DNA from: Chthoniobacteraceae bacterium
GTDB taxonomy: Bacteria; Verrucomicrobiota; Verrucomicrobiia; Chthoniobacterales; Chthoniobacteraceae
Direction of reading: 5' to 3'
Length of the DNA: 64,000 nt
Assembly (NCBI GenBank): GCA_028293625.1
Contig: JAQGOL010000002.1
Coordinates: forward strand, 62,001-126,000
Part shown: positions 26,649 to 35,536 of the stretch, in pieces
Numbering within the stretch: the stretch's first letter is position 1
How the letters are laid out: each line of letters begins with the position of its first letter
Notes under the pieces: model-generated
What the model was told of the DNA's origin: nothing
Seen by the model: only the letters and a program-made list of their open reading frames with translations
Database searches by the model: none
Position numbers and translations under genes: made by a program

Positions 26649-27803
26649 TTAGGTTTGTTCCCGTAGAGCCAGCAGCCGCTTGCCTGCCGCATGAAGAGTC
26701 TCCTCGCGTTTAGCGAAATGAAAGCGCACAAAACGATGCTCGGGCTCGTGGAAAAAGCTTGAGCCCGGCACTGCAGCCACGCCGATTTCACGCGCCATCC
26801 ATAATGCGAACGCCGTGTCGTCCTCGCCGAATTCTGAAATATCGACCAGCACATAATAAGCTCCCTGAGGCTCGGAAAAACGCAGGCCGGCAGCTCGCAG
26901 GTAACCAAGAAAAAGATCGCGCCGGCGTGTATAGCCGGCCAGGAGCTCATGGTAATAGGAGTCCGGGAAGTTAAGCGCCGTAACAGCCGCCTCCTGCAAC
27001 GGGTGCGGCGCTCCGACGGTTAGAAAATCATGCACTTTCCGGGCCTGGGCGATGATTTCCGGCGGCGCCAATATAAATCCCAGCCGCCATCCCGTGATCG
27101 CGTAGGTTTTGGAAAGAGAGCCGACGGTCAAAGTCCGTGACCAAAGTCCAGGCAGCGCCGCGGCATAGGTATGCGTGTGCGGGGCGTAGACGATGTGCTC
27201 ATAGACTTCGTCGGTTATGATGAATGCATCCGCCTCGGTCGCAAGTTCCCCGATGAATTGGAGTTCTTCCCGCGTAAATACTTTCCCGCATGGGTTGGAT
27301 GGATTGCAAATGATGATCGCACGCGGCTTTCGAGCAAAAGCGCGCCGCAATTCCTCAGGGTCAAATTGAAAATCGGGAGCGTGGAGCGGCACATAGATCG
27401 GACGTGCTCCGGCAAGAATCGTGTCGGCCCCGTAGTTCTCGTAAAAAGGCGAAAAGATGATGACCTCGTCTCCCGGATTACAGACCGTCATCAGGGCGAC
27501 CAGCATCGCTTCAGTCCCGCCGCAGGTAATGACGAGATGGGCGTCGGGATCCACCTCCAAACCCATAAAACGCGATTGTTTGCGCGCCAGCGCGGAACGC
27601 AGATTCGACGAACCCCAAGTGACTGAATACTGATGGAAGTCGCCTTCCAGGGCGCTCCGGGCCGCGGCAACCAGTTCCGGAGGCGGGCCATAATCGGGGT
27701 AGCCTTGGGAAAGGTTGATCGCGCCGTGCTGCTGAGCCACACGGGACATTTCTCGGATCACCGATTCGGTGAATGCATGGAGACGGAGGGCGGTGCTGGG
27801 CAT
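26649..27803 (-). CDS. PLP-dependent aminotransferase, class I (methionine/kynurenine aminotransferase type)
   Basis: The 384-residue fold-type I aminotransferase has the usual start (INLSQGYPDYGPP), GTEAMLVALM for phosphate binding, CNPSNPCGKVFT with the substrate-binding Asn, DEVYEHIVY with the PLP-binding Asp and Tyr, and the Schiff-base Lys in SLSKTYAITGWRLG. RFVRFHFAKREETL holds the carboxylate-binding Arg. It is closest in wording to the YbdL/kynurenine aminotransferase group that handles methionine, glutamine or aromatic acids. It is a single gene on this strand. Confidence 0.93.
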   Translation of the reverse strand: MPSTALRLHAFTESVIREMSRVAQQHGAINLSQGYPDYGPPPELVAAARSALEGDFHQYSVTWGSSNLRSALARKQSRFMGLEVDPDAHLVITCGGTEAMLVALMTVCNPGDEVIIFSPFYENYGADTILAGARPIYVPLHAPDFQFDPEELRRAFARKPRAIIICNPSNPCGKVFTREELQFIGELATEADAFIITDEVYEHIVYAPHTHTYAAALPGLWSRTLTVGSLSKTYAITGWRLGFILAPPEIIAQARKVHDFLTVGAPHPLQEAAVTALNFPDSYYHELLAGYTRRRDLFLGYLRAAGLRFSEPQGAYYVLVDISEFGEDDTAFALWMAREIGVAAVPGSSFFHEPEHRFVRFHFAKREETLHAAGKRLLALREQT

Positions 27804-27866
27804 AAAAAAAGGAGGGGTGGATCGTTTCCAAACAGCAATGGTGCGGTAAGACGAGCGGATTTATAG

Positions 27867-27900
27867 GTCTACTGTTATAGTTTATACTATTTTAGTAGAC
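27867..27900. promoter_or_regulatory. 34-base AT-rich palindrome, candidate operator over a promoter
   Basis: GTCTACT-gtt-ATAGT-ttat-ACTAT-ttt-AGTAGAC is symmetric with two perfect paired arms (7 and 5 bp) around a 4-base centre. It lies between the divergent aminotransferase and haloperoxidase-like genes. A -10-like TATACT (27883-27888) falls inside it, so a bound protein would block a promoter. The regulator is unknown. Confidence 0.5.
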
Positions 27901-28005
27901 TTGGAAATTTTCGTCTGCTTGATTCGTTTTGCAACAAAAACTTCCCGAGGCCCATCGACGGTGCGTACCGAGAGCGGGGCGGAGGTTCGGCTATCCGAAA
28001 AAAAT

Positions 28006-29274
28006 ATGAAATCCCACTACGCACCCACTCTTCTGGCAATTCTCGCACTCCTGCCGTCGGCGCGCGCCGACGTCGTAACCGACTGGAATCTCACCTCGAT
28101 TCAAGTCAGCAAAGCTCAGGCGCCATTTTCAGGCGCCGCACTCAATACGAACCTGGCCACGCGCATTCATGCCATTGAATCAGTCGCGGTCTACAACGCG
28201 GTCAATTCGATCCTGCAATTTGGCACATCTTATGGGGAGTATGATGTTCCTGCGCCGGCAACGGCATCAGTCGAGGCTGCGGCGGCAAAGGCGGCGCGCG
28301 ATGTACTGGCCAACTATTTCCCTTCCCAAACCGCGACGCTCGACTCCCTTTATGAAGCAAGCATCGCAGCGATTGCCGACGGACAGGACAAAACAGATGG
28401 GATCTTGGCTGGTTCGGAGGCTGCCAGCCATATTATAGCGTTGCGTGCAAACGACGGATCGAGTCCCAACGTCACTTATGCGGGGCCTGCGGCTCCGGGA
28501 GTGGGTGTCTATCAGCTCACGCCAAACATTCCTCCGGCGACAGTGCCGCCCTTTACTTTTGCCAATGGAATCAACCAGCAATGGGCTGCGGTTACTCCGT
28601 TTATTTTAAGTTCGCCCGGGCAGTTTCGTCCATTGCCTCCGCCCGCTGTCGGCACCGCCCGTTATGTAAAGGCGCTTAACCAGGTAAAGGTTTACGGTGA
28701 CCCGGCCAATCCTCGTCATACGGCGGAACTCCAGCACATCGCGCAATTCTACAAGCAGGATGCGGAGATCCTCGACAACGAAGCGGCGCGACTACTCTCC
28801 GCCTCGCACAACCTTTCCGTTGCGGACAACGCGTTGTTTTTTGTCACGCTCGACACAGCAATTGCCGACACGCGGATCGCGGAATGGGAAGCCAAGTATT
28901 TCTACCTTTATTGGCGCCCAATCACGGCGCTAAACGCGAATGGAAGCGGTGCGGTGACCAACAACTACGCGGCATGGAAACCGGCGCTTGTTACTCCCAA
29001 TCATCCCTCCTATCCAAGCGGACATAGCGGCACCGTGGTGGCGATCGAAGTATTGCGGGCCTACTTTGGCGATTTCAATACACTGACTCTTCATACCACG
29101 ACGGCCGGCGAACCCGCGCGCACGGTGACTTCACTAACCCAGATCGAGGTCGACAATGGGTTAAGCCGGATCTACGGCGGCATCCATTTCTCTTTTGACA
29201 ACGAGGCAGGGCAGAAGCTTGGGCGCAATGTTGCGAACTATGTTTTGGCCAACGGACCTCAGCTCAACCCGTAA
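28006..29274 (+). CDS. Secreted vanadium-haloperoxidase / PAP2-type acid phosphatase
   Basis: The 422-residue protein starts at MKSHYAPTLLAILALLPSAR, a signal peptide; the longer open frame upstream lacks likeness. The three PAP2/vanadium-haloperoxidase motifs are visible near the C-terminus: KYFYLYWRP (KxxxxxxRP), YPSGHSGTV (PSGH), and SRIYGGIHFSFDNEAG (SRxxxxxHxxxD). These residues bind vanadate or phosphate. Whether it halogenates or dephosphorylates cannot be told from sequence. A PEP-CTERM gene follows after 6 bases, which suggests one exported unit. Confidence 0.9.
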   Translation: MKSHYAPTLLAILALLPSARADVVTDWNLTSIQVSKAQAPFSGAALNTNLATRIHAIESVAVYNAVNSILQFGTSYGEYDVPAPATASVEAAAAKAARDVLANYFPSQTATLDSLYEASIAAIADGQDKTDGILAGSEAASHIIALRANDGSSPNVTYAGPAAPGVGVYQLTPNIPPATVPPFTFANGINQQWAAVTPFILSSPGQFRPLPPPAVGTARYVKALNQVKVYGDPANPRHTAELQHIAQFYKQDAEILDNEAARLLSASHNLSVADNALFFVTLDTAIADTRIAEWEAKYFYLYWRPITALNANGSGAVTNNYAAWKPALVTPNHPSYPSGHSGTVVAIEVLRAYFGDFNTLTLHTTTAGEPARTVTSLTQIEVDNGLSRIYGGIHFSFDNEAGQKLGRNVANYVLANGPQLNP

Positions 29275-29280
29275 ACCCAC

Positions 29281-30003
29281 ATGAATAAATCAACTGCATT
29301 CCAGCGCCGCATCATTCTTGGCGCGTTCGCGATTCTTGTCAGCTCTGTCTCTTTCGGCAGCACACTGGCCAACGGAGGCTTTGAGTCCGGCACCTCGGGA
29401 TGGACCGAGGCCGGAGGAAGCGGTCTCTTTTCCACGGTGTCATCGTTGCCCGGATTCTATCAGACAATCAATCCGCCTCAGTCCGGCGCGTTCGGCTTGC
29501 TCTCCAACAATGGAGTGGATGCCGAGAGTATCTCGCAAACATTCGAGATTACCGACAACTATCTGATTTTCAGTTATCGGTTTTTGACTGATGAATACAA
29601 TAGCGGACCGGATTACAACGACTCGGCACATGCGACTCTTACCATAGGCGGAGTTACGAGCTTTCTCTTAACGCTCTCCCGGGATCAGCTCCAGGCTGGC
29701 GGAGAAGAGGCACTCCTGAATGGCGCGGCTTTTTTAGATAACAGCGAGTCGGGTCATGATATCGGCCAGAGCGCATGGCAGACTTTGGCGGTCAATGTCT
29801 CCTCATTCATTGGCCAGCCGGCGACGCTCTCTTTTGATCTGAACAACGTCAACGACAGCACCTCTGATATTGGAGTCAGCCAGCTTGGCGTGGATGACGT
29901 TCACTTTGCTTCTGTTCCGGAACCCGCTTCTGCCACCGTGGCATTCTTTTTAATAGGAATGGCTGGAATCGCACGCTTGCGCCGAGCGAGCTCTGTAGCG
30001 TAA
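29281..30003 (+). CDS. PEP-CTERM sorted extracellular protein
   Basis: This 240-residue protein has a signal peptide (residues ~10-28), a jelly-roll-like body (NGGFESGTSGWTEAGGSG, ISQTFEITDNYLIFSYRFL, DDVHF) typical of choice-of-anchor or carbohydrate-binding-like domains, and a C-terminal PEP-CTERM signal: VPEPASATVAFFLIGMAGIA then RLRRA. It would be cleaved by an exosortase, which is not in the window. It is coupled by a 6-base gap to the haloperoxidase-like gene and is followed by a strong terminator. Confidence 0.9.
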   Translation: MNKSTAFQRRIILGAFAILVSSVSFGSTLANGGFESGTSGWTEAGGSGLFSTVSSLPGFYQTINPPQSGAFGLLSNNGVDAESISQTFEITDNYLIFSYRFLTDEYNSGPDYNDSAHATLTIGGVTSFLLTLSRDQLQAGGEEALLNGAAFLDNSESGHDIGQSAWQTLAVNVSSFIGQPATLSFDLNNVNDSTSDIGVSQLGVDDVHFASVPEPASATVAFFLIGMAGIARLRRASSVA

Positions 30004-30023
30004 CCGAAAACCAGGGATCAAAA

Positions 30024-30051
30024 ACCCGCGCCGTCATTGACCGGCGCGGGT
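30024..30051 (+). terminator. Rho-independent-type hairpin after the PEP-CTERM gene
   Basis: ACCCGCGCCG, an 8-base loop and CGGCGCGGGT form a perfect 10-bp stem 20 bases after the stop codon, followed by CGTGTT. It ends the haloperoxidase/PEP-CTERM unit. Confidence 0.75.
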
Positions 30052-30136
30052 CGTGTTAACGCTGGCGCAACCGCGCATTCTTTTCCAATCACCCCGTTTA
30101 TTGCTGCGCAATAACCGCGTCTTCAAAAATCAGCAC

Positions 30137-31540
30137 ATGACATTTATGAAAGCTCTCTCCATTCTTTTCCTGGCCGCCTTCGCTACGGCTTCGCATGCGG
30201 CCGATGCGCCGCGGCCAAACATTATTTTCCTGATCGCCGACGATCTTGGACATCACGATGTGGGGTTCACCGGCGGAAAAGAGATCAAAACCCCGAACCT
30301 CGACAAGCTCGCGGCAAGCGGCGCACGGCTCGATGCTTTTTATGTGCAACCGGTTTGTTCACCGACACGGGCTGCGCTGCTGACGGGGCGTTATCCTTCG
30401 CGGCTTGGCTTGCAGACCGGGGTCGTTCGGCCTTGGGCGCAGTATGGATTGCCACTTGAGGAACGCACCCTGGCCCAAGCGTTGCATGAAGCCGGTTACG
30501 CCACCGCCATTACCGGCAAATGGCATCTGGGTCATTTTCAGCCCGAGTATCTTCCCACGCGGCGTGGATTTGATCATCAATATGGGCATTATAACGGGGC
30601 GCTCGATTATTTCACCCACATCCGCGATGGTGGCTTTGACTGGCACCGCGATGACCGCGAGATTCACGATGAAGGGTATTCAACGCATCTCATTGCACGG
30701 GAGGCGGTTCGGCTGATCAAGGAACGCGACAAAACCAAGCCGCTCTTTCTTTACGTGCCTTTTAACGGCGTTCACGCACCGCTCCAGGTGCCGGAAAGTT
30801 ATCAGACCCCTTACGCGCAACTTAAGGGAAAGCGGCGGGTTTACGCCGGCATGGTCGCCGCCGTGGATGAAGCGGTGGGTCAGATTACCAGCGCGATCGG
30901 GGCGGAAGGACTCAATGGCGACACGCTCTTTTTCTTCTCCAGCGACAATGGCGGCCCGCAGCCGGGCACGGTGACTGACAACGGCCCGTTGCGCGCCGGA
31001 AAAGCGACCCTTTACGAGGGCGGCGTCCGGGTTGCCGCGCTGGCGGCATGGGAGGGGCATATCAAACCCGGTACCGTCGTCACGCAGCCGCTTCATGTCG
31101 TTGATTGGTATCCCACCTTGCTCAAGCTCGCAGGGGCGAAGAATGAGCAACCGCTCCCGCTCGATGGCCGTGATGCCTGGGCCACCATTGCCGAGGGCGC
31201 TCCATCGCCGCATGACGATATCCTTATCAACACCACGCCAACAGGCGGTGCAATCCGCGCCGGCGATTGGAAGCTCGTGCTGAACGGGGTGGAAACCGGC
31301 AACGAGAACGCCGAGCCTGATGAGACCCTGCCTGAATCCCCCAAGTCCGTCGGGAAGGTGGAGCTTTTTGATCTCTCCAAGGATCTTTCCGAAAAACAAA
31401 ACCTCGCCGCGGAGCATCCCGAAAAAGTGCAGGAACTCCGGGCGCGCTATGAGGTTTATGCGCGCCAGGCGGTGCCTCCGAAGGCGCGTCCGAAGAGCCC
31501 CGGTTTTCAGACCCCGAAAGTCTGGGGCCAGCCTGACTGA
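30137..31540 (+). CDS. Secreted sulfatase
   Basis: The ~467-residue type I sulfatase has a signal peptide (MKALSILFLAAFATASHA), then the metal-binding PNIIFLIADDLG. The active-site Cys that is turned into formylglycine sits in VCSPTRAALLTGRYP (CxPxR type, needing a maturase). Other motifs are ITGKWHLGHF, FFFSSDNGGPQPGT and LYEGGVRV. The length and order match the arylsulfatase A-like group that desulfates polysaccharides or aryl sulfates. Start is ATG 30137 or 30146. It is not clearly in an operon. Confidence 0.94.
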   Translation: MTFMKALSILFLAAFATASHAADAPRPNIIFLIADDLGHHDVGFTGGKEIKTPNLDKLAASGARLDAFYVQPVCSPTRAALLTGRYPSRLGLQTGVVRPWAQYGLPLEERTLAQALHEAGYATAITGKWHLGHFQPEYLPTRRGFDHQYGHYNGALDYFTHIRDGGFDWHRDDREIHDEGYSTHLIAREAVRLIKERDKTKPLFLYVPFNGVHAPLQVPESYQTPYAQLKGKRRVYAGMVAAVDEAVGQITSAIGAEGLNGDTLFFFSSDNGGPQPGTVTDNGPLRAGKATLYEGGVRVAALAAWEGHIKPGTVVTQPLHVVDWYPTLLKLAGAKNEQPLPLDGRDAWATIAEGAPSPHDDILINTTPTGGAIRAGDWKLVLNGVETGNENAEPDETLPESPKSVGKVELFDLSKDLSEKQNLAAEHPEKVQELRARYEVYARQAVPPKARPKSPGFQTPKVWGQPD

Positions 31541-31758
31541 AAAGCGATTCTGTCGCACATTGGTCTATTTGCCGGATGGTGGTGAAAGGGTTTTTTTGAA
31601 TGAACTAAAAGAACCGTCACAGTGGCATACTCAGCGAGATTCCCGGCCACTCCGGGAGCGTTCCGCGAATTGATCATGCTCCCAGGATCCCGTTGGGTTG
31701 GCGGTCGATTGATAAGAAGATCGCCGGCCGCACCAGCCGATCCTGTGAACGATGCCCG

Positions 31759-32772
31759 ATGACCAACTTTTCCAATACCTGCTGCCTTCTCCTCATGCTC
31801 GCGATCGTCCCGTTCGAGCTTCACAGCCAGGAGGAGGAGGGCCCCCAGCGTCCCACGGCGATTTCCAAGCCTTCGAGCAGTCCCTTCCACCTCCTTGCAG
31901 AGGGTGAGCTTCCGATTGGTTCAGCCGGTGCAATCGTCCTCGATTCCTATTCCGGTGCGACGCTTTACGAAAAGGGCGCTGATCTTCCACTTTATCCGGC
32001 GAGCACCACGAAGATTATGACCGCGCTGCTGGTTATTGAAGCGGGTAATCTCGATCAGGAGGTCGAGATCGCGGTGGAAGACAGCAAGGTGGGCGAAAGC
32101 AGCCTGAGCATCCTGCCAGGGGAACGGTTTACCCGCCGGCAAATGCTCTTTGGGTTGATGCTTAAGAGTGCCAACGATGTCGCCCACGCGCTTGCCCGGG
32201 ACAATGCCGGCACCGTGGAAGCCTTTGCCGTCAAGATGACAACACGGGCGAAAGAACTCGGCGCATTAAACACCAGCTTCCGCAACCCGCACGGCTTGCA
32301 TAATCCGCAGCACTTCACTACCGCGCGTGATCTTGCAATCATCGGTCGTGCGGCCATGTCACAGCCCTACTTTCGCCAGGTCGCCGGCACCAAAACTTAC
32401 TCCTGGACCCATCTTCGGCGTGAAGCTCCGGCAAAACCGGTTGCTCTCCGCAAAGCGTCCACTACTCGCAACGCTCCGGCCGCGCCCGTCGCAACTCCGG
32501 TGCCCCCTCCCGGTCCGCCGGTCATGGAGACCTGGGCACTGCGTAATCATCACCGCATGCTCTTTGAATTTCCGGGCTGCACCGGGGGCAAAACCGGCTT
32601 CACCAACCCCGCGCAACACACCTTGGTCACCGCCGCGCTTCGCGACGGCCGGGAAGTCATTGCTGCCGTGATGAAAGGTAGCCGGGCCGGGAAGTGGGAA
32701 GACACCCGCATCTTGCTGACCTACGGCTTCGAGCATCCGCCGGGCGGCGGAAAGCCTGCGCCTAAATTCTGA
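31759..32772 (+). CDS. D-alanyl-D-alanine carboxypeptidase (DacA/PBP5-like) with a Pro/Ala-rich insert
   Basis: The 337-residue protein starts at MTNFSNTCCLLLMLAIVPFE (signal peptide). The penicillin-binding motifs are present: SxxK as PASTTKIMTA, SxN as KSANDVAHAL, and KTG as GGKTGFTNPAQH. It trims the terminal D-Ala of peptidoglycan stem peptides in the periplasm. Between SxN and KTG there is an unusual Pro/Ala/Lys-rich stretch (APAKPVALRKAS ... PVATPVPPPGPP). The C-terminal membrane-anchoring helix of PBP5 is missing, so the protein may be soluble. Confidence 0.93.
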   Translation: MTNFSNTCCLLLMLAIVPFELHSQEEEGPQRPTAISKPSSSPFHLLAEGELPIGSAGAIVLDSYSGATLYEKGADLPLYPASTTKIMTALLVIEAGNLDQEVEIAVEDSKVGESSLSILPGERFTRRQMLFGLMLKSANDVAHALARDNAGTVEAFAVKMTTRAKELGALNTSFRNPHGLHNPQHFTTARDLAIIGRAAMSQPYFRQVAGTKTYSWTHLRREAPAKPVALRKASTTRNAPAAPVATPVPPPGPPVMETWALRNHHRMLFEFPGCTGGKTGFTNPAQHTLVTAALRDGREVIAAVMKGSRAGKWEDTRILLTYGFEHPPGGGKPAPKF

Positions 32773-33000
32773 CGAAGTTGCGCAGTAGACTGCAGCTTGT
32801 TGCGGCAAAACGCCGCGAATCTCCAAGGTTGGAATCCGGCAAGCCATGTTCGTCAGGCGGAGCAGGCAGAGTGGGTGAGCAGAGAGTCTTTGAGCGTCAG
32901 TGAACCGGAAAACTAAAGTGACGATCTAATGCACCTGAGTCTCAGTTTCCAAATTCTCTGTCTACTCTGTTTATATCTCTCGGCAACTTGCGACTAAGTG

Positions 33001-35154
33001 TCATCGGCGCGACAGCTTGGCGGCCGCATCGATCAGTGGGTCGCGCCCATGCAGGAAGTCATCGAAAGAGGGGCGAGCTACTGATAGATCCGGCATCAAG
33101 GGGCCGTGGGCACCATAATGGGCGGAAATTTTTTGTGTCGGATAAAATATCTGGATTTGAGTATTCGGCAGCGTAAGGGGCTTGGGCGCCGAATAGAAAG
33201 CGAGTTCTCCGCCAGTTGGTTCACCCATAAGAACCGCCCCCAACTCCTCTTTTAGCGCCAGCGCATTGATGACCGTCGCGGAGTTTGAGCCGTTTCCAAT
33301 CAGAACCCGGATGCGTCCGCTTGAAAAAATAGGCGAGCGCTGCTTCAAGCCACGCATAAGCGGCGCGATTAAATCAATCTTTCCGCCTGCATTAAACCTT
33401 AGATCGATGATTATTTGGGAAGCTGCACGCTCGTCAGCCAGGCGAAGCATGGCATGCGCGAACTGGGCGAATGAACCAAACGGATTGTCCGCGCGATCCA
33501 TACATGAGTCGTATCGTATGTAGAGTGTATTCGGATACTCCTGAAGAATACCTCCCCAGTAATTTTGGGCATGCTTCAACTGGTCGGCCGGCATCGGCGA
33601 TATCAACGGGGGCCGGGACGAGGAAAGGAGAGACTCTGCCATGGCGGAAGCCTGCGAAGGGGCAATTACGATTTCCTGGATCGCGCCATTGTCATCCATA
33701 CAACGCAGGGGAAGGCTCCTGTCCTCGTTTGTGAGTTTGAGCATTTGCAGGAGTCCAGGCCAATTCAACGCATTGGGGATGCACTGATGGAGCCAAAACC
33801 TGTTCTCGCAGGAGAGGTAAGGAGAAATCATCTCCTCTACTTTATCAGGAGTCGTTGCGCCGAATCCGGCAACGCGCAACGTTTGCGACGGGGAATCAGA
33901 TGCGCCGTCGTTGACGCGAGTGAATACAAGGGCATCAGAAAGCCAGTCAAAGCGAACCGGATAAACGTTCTGCTGATGAGCGATCACGTAGGAATGAGCG
34001 ACGCGCAGCTTGGCGATCACTCTTCTGATTTGAAGCGCGATTTGCGCATTGCCTGAGGTCGGCACGCTCAATTTGATCTGGTTGATCTCAGCCTTGAACG
34101 CGCTCTCCGACATCAGTCTGTCAAAGTCGAGATGACTTTCCGGATATTCAGATGCCAGGAAATCGAGGTCGTCGAGCCAGCCGGCATTCCGCTCTGCGGG
34201 ACGGGCTCCCGGATGAGCTTTGGAGGTCGTGCGCGCCATCAGAGCGCCGAGCATGCTGCATATTGCAAAAAGAATAACAAGCCGGAGAGCGCCGCGATTG
34301 CCGCACCGATAGGTGGAAAGCGCCGTGAGTAGCACGACAACGCCGAGGTAAGCGCTGCAGATGGCCGCGATTTGGCTCGTTGTGTGCCGGCCAAAACCAT
34401 AAGGATAATCGGCAAATCCGTTCAGCAGGAACGTCAGGAACGCGTTCGCCGTGATCAACGAGAAGATCGATGCTCCTCGGTAGCGGGCAATTCCGAAAGG
34501 GACGGCAACCAGCGCGAGCATGAGCGCCCGCTCCAATCCACGGCTTGTATCCAGGCCGACACCTCCGAGCCGATCAATCAAGCATACATGCCATACTCCA
34601 AGCAATACGCTGCTGAGGACGATGCCAAGCACGCGCCGCCGTCTCAACGCTTGGACCAAGAGACCGTGAAACCATAGTTCCTCCACCGCTGAAACCGCAC
34701 CGATTCTCCAGGCATCAGAGAAGTTAAAAAAACCGGAGGCGCCCGGTTCAAAAGTAACAAATAGTAAAGAGCCCAATCCCAGAATCAATCCCAACGCCAG
34801 ATGCGACTGGCGAAATGGATGCGAAAATTCTTCCTTCGGAAGGAACCGCAAAGCAAGGGCCACTCCAACCGCCAGATCGACAAAGGGCAGAAATAAAATA
34901 ATGGCGCTTCGGATCGCCCCCTCATAGCTCCACTTGATGCCGTGAACATCAAAGAAAAAATGGTACGAGTAGCTATTGCCGTAACTAAGCCACACGGCAT
35001 CGAGAGGAATGAGGGTTGATGCGAAAAAAAGAATCCAAAGTGCTGCCACCGCGAGTTTAATTACAACGCTTTCTGGCTGCCGGTGCGGCTCCGTTGCACG
35101 GCTGCGAAACGCGCCGAAGGCGGCTTGCGACTTCCGGAAAAGAGAGTGAGTCAT
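33001..35154 (-). CDS. Fusion of CPBP intramembrane metalloprotease and S41-like serine peptidase domains
   Basis: The 717-residue protein has two parts. Residues ~30-305 are membrane helices carrying CPBP (CAAX protease and bacteriocin-processing) motifs: SAVEELWFHGLLVQALRR, an EExxF site at 158-162 with His in place of the usual Arg, and LLGVWHVC with His 189. Residues ~320-717 are an exported tail like C-terminal-processing S41 peptidases: IIIDLRFNAGG at 581-591, a candidate nucleophile in GNGSNSATVIN (Ser 623/625) and MGEPTGGELAF. No PDZ domain is visible. The joining of two protease folds in one chain is unusual. It stands alone, downstream end facing the D,D-carboxypeptidase. Confidence 0.78.
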   Translation of the reverse strand: MTHSLFRKSQAAFGAFRSRATEPHRQPESVVIKLAVAALWILFFASTLIPLDAVWLSYGNSYSYHFFFDVHGIKWSYEGAIRSAIILFLPFVDLAVGVALALRFLPKEEFSHPFRQSHLALGLILGLGSLLFVTFEPGASGFFNFSDAWRIGAVSAVEELWFHGLLVQALRRRRVLGIVLSSVLLGVWHVCLIDRLGGVGLDTSRGLERALMLALVAVPFGIARYRGASIFSLITANAFLTFLLNGFADYPYGFGRHTTSQIAAICSAYLGVVVLLTALSTYRCGNRGALRLVILFAICSMLGALMARTTSKAHPGARPAERNAGWLDDLDFLASEYPESHLDFDRLMSESAFKAEINQIKLSVPTSGNAQIALQIRRVIAKLRVAHSYVIAHQQNVYPVRFDWLSDALVFTRVNDGASDSPSQTLRVAGFGATTPDKVEEMISPYLSCENRFWLHQCIPNALNWPGLLQMLKLTNEDRSLPLRCMDDNGAIQEIVIAPSQASAMAESLLSSSRPPLISPMPADQLKHAQNYWGGILQEYPNTLYIRYDSCMDRADNPFGSFAQFAHAMLRLADERAASQIIIDLRFNAGGKIDLIAPLMRGLKQRSPIFSSGRIRVLIGNGSNSATVINALALKEELGAVLMGEPTGGELAFYSAPKPLTLPNTQIQIFYPTQKISAHYGAHGPLMPDLSVARPSFDDFLHGRDPLIDAAAKLSRR

Positions 35155-35518
35155 CTAAGGCCGCGCTTCTTTTTATTGAGCAGCATCGTTATTCCTGAAC
35201 TTGAGGCGGACATGAAGAGGGGTTTCAATAAAAAATGCGACGTAATCCAGGAATGCGTGCCGATCATCTGGTCTCAAGATGTTCGGCAGGACGCGAGAGT
35301 ATTGGGCAGGGAATTTTGAACGCTAAAGGAGAGAACGTTGCTGAATCTTGTCCAAATGTCGTTACTATAAAACTTTCTCAGAGTTCCCGGTTTGGGCAGC
35401 GACGGGTCCGAGCCCGTCCACCCCTCAAACGCTTTTCCGATTTGAACCGGTCAGATCCACTTTTGCGCGCAATTTTGCGGGCTTGCTTACCCAGGTTGCG
35501 AAGGGCGCGCAATTTATC
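35155..35518. other. Intergenic region with hairpin and repeats
   Basis: This 364-base gap separates the fusion protease (starting at 35154, minus) from the end of chrA (minus). No credible gene is visible. It holds a perfect hairpin at 35401-35418 (GACGGG-tccgag-CCCGTC), a direct repeat GCGCGCAATTT (35465 and 35505), and one arm of a 13-base inverted repeat. Confidence 0.5.
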
Positions 35519-35536
35519 TTATAAGAAAGTTTTATA
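35366..35536. repeat. 171-base segment bounded by 13-base perfect inverted repeats
   Basis: TATAAAACTTTCT at 35366-35378 is the exact reverse complement of AGAAAGTTTTATA at 35524-35536. The right arm encodes the last codons of chrA (...YKTFL-stop). The segment also contains the 35401 hairpin and the GCGCGCAATTT repeats. It could be a miniature inserted element or only a long-range terminator; no target duplication is evident. Confidence 0.4.

Noticed and set aside
35401-35418. tRNA-like or riboswitch structure near the chrA end
   Set aside because: Only a single 6-bp hairpin; no T-loop, anticodon arm or known aptamer pattern.
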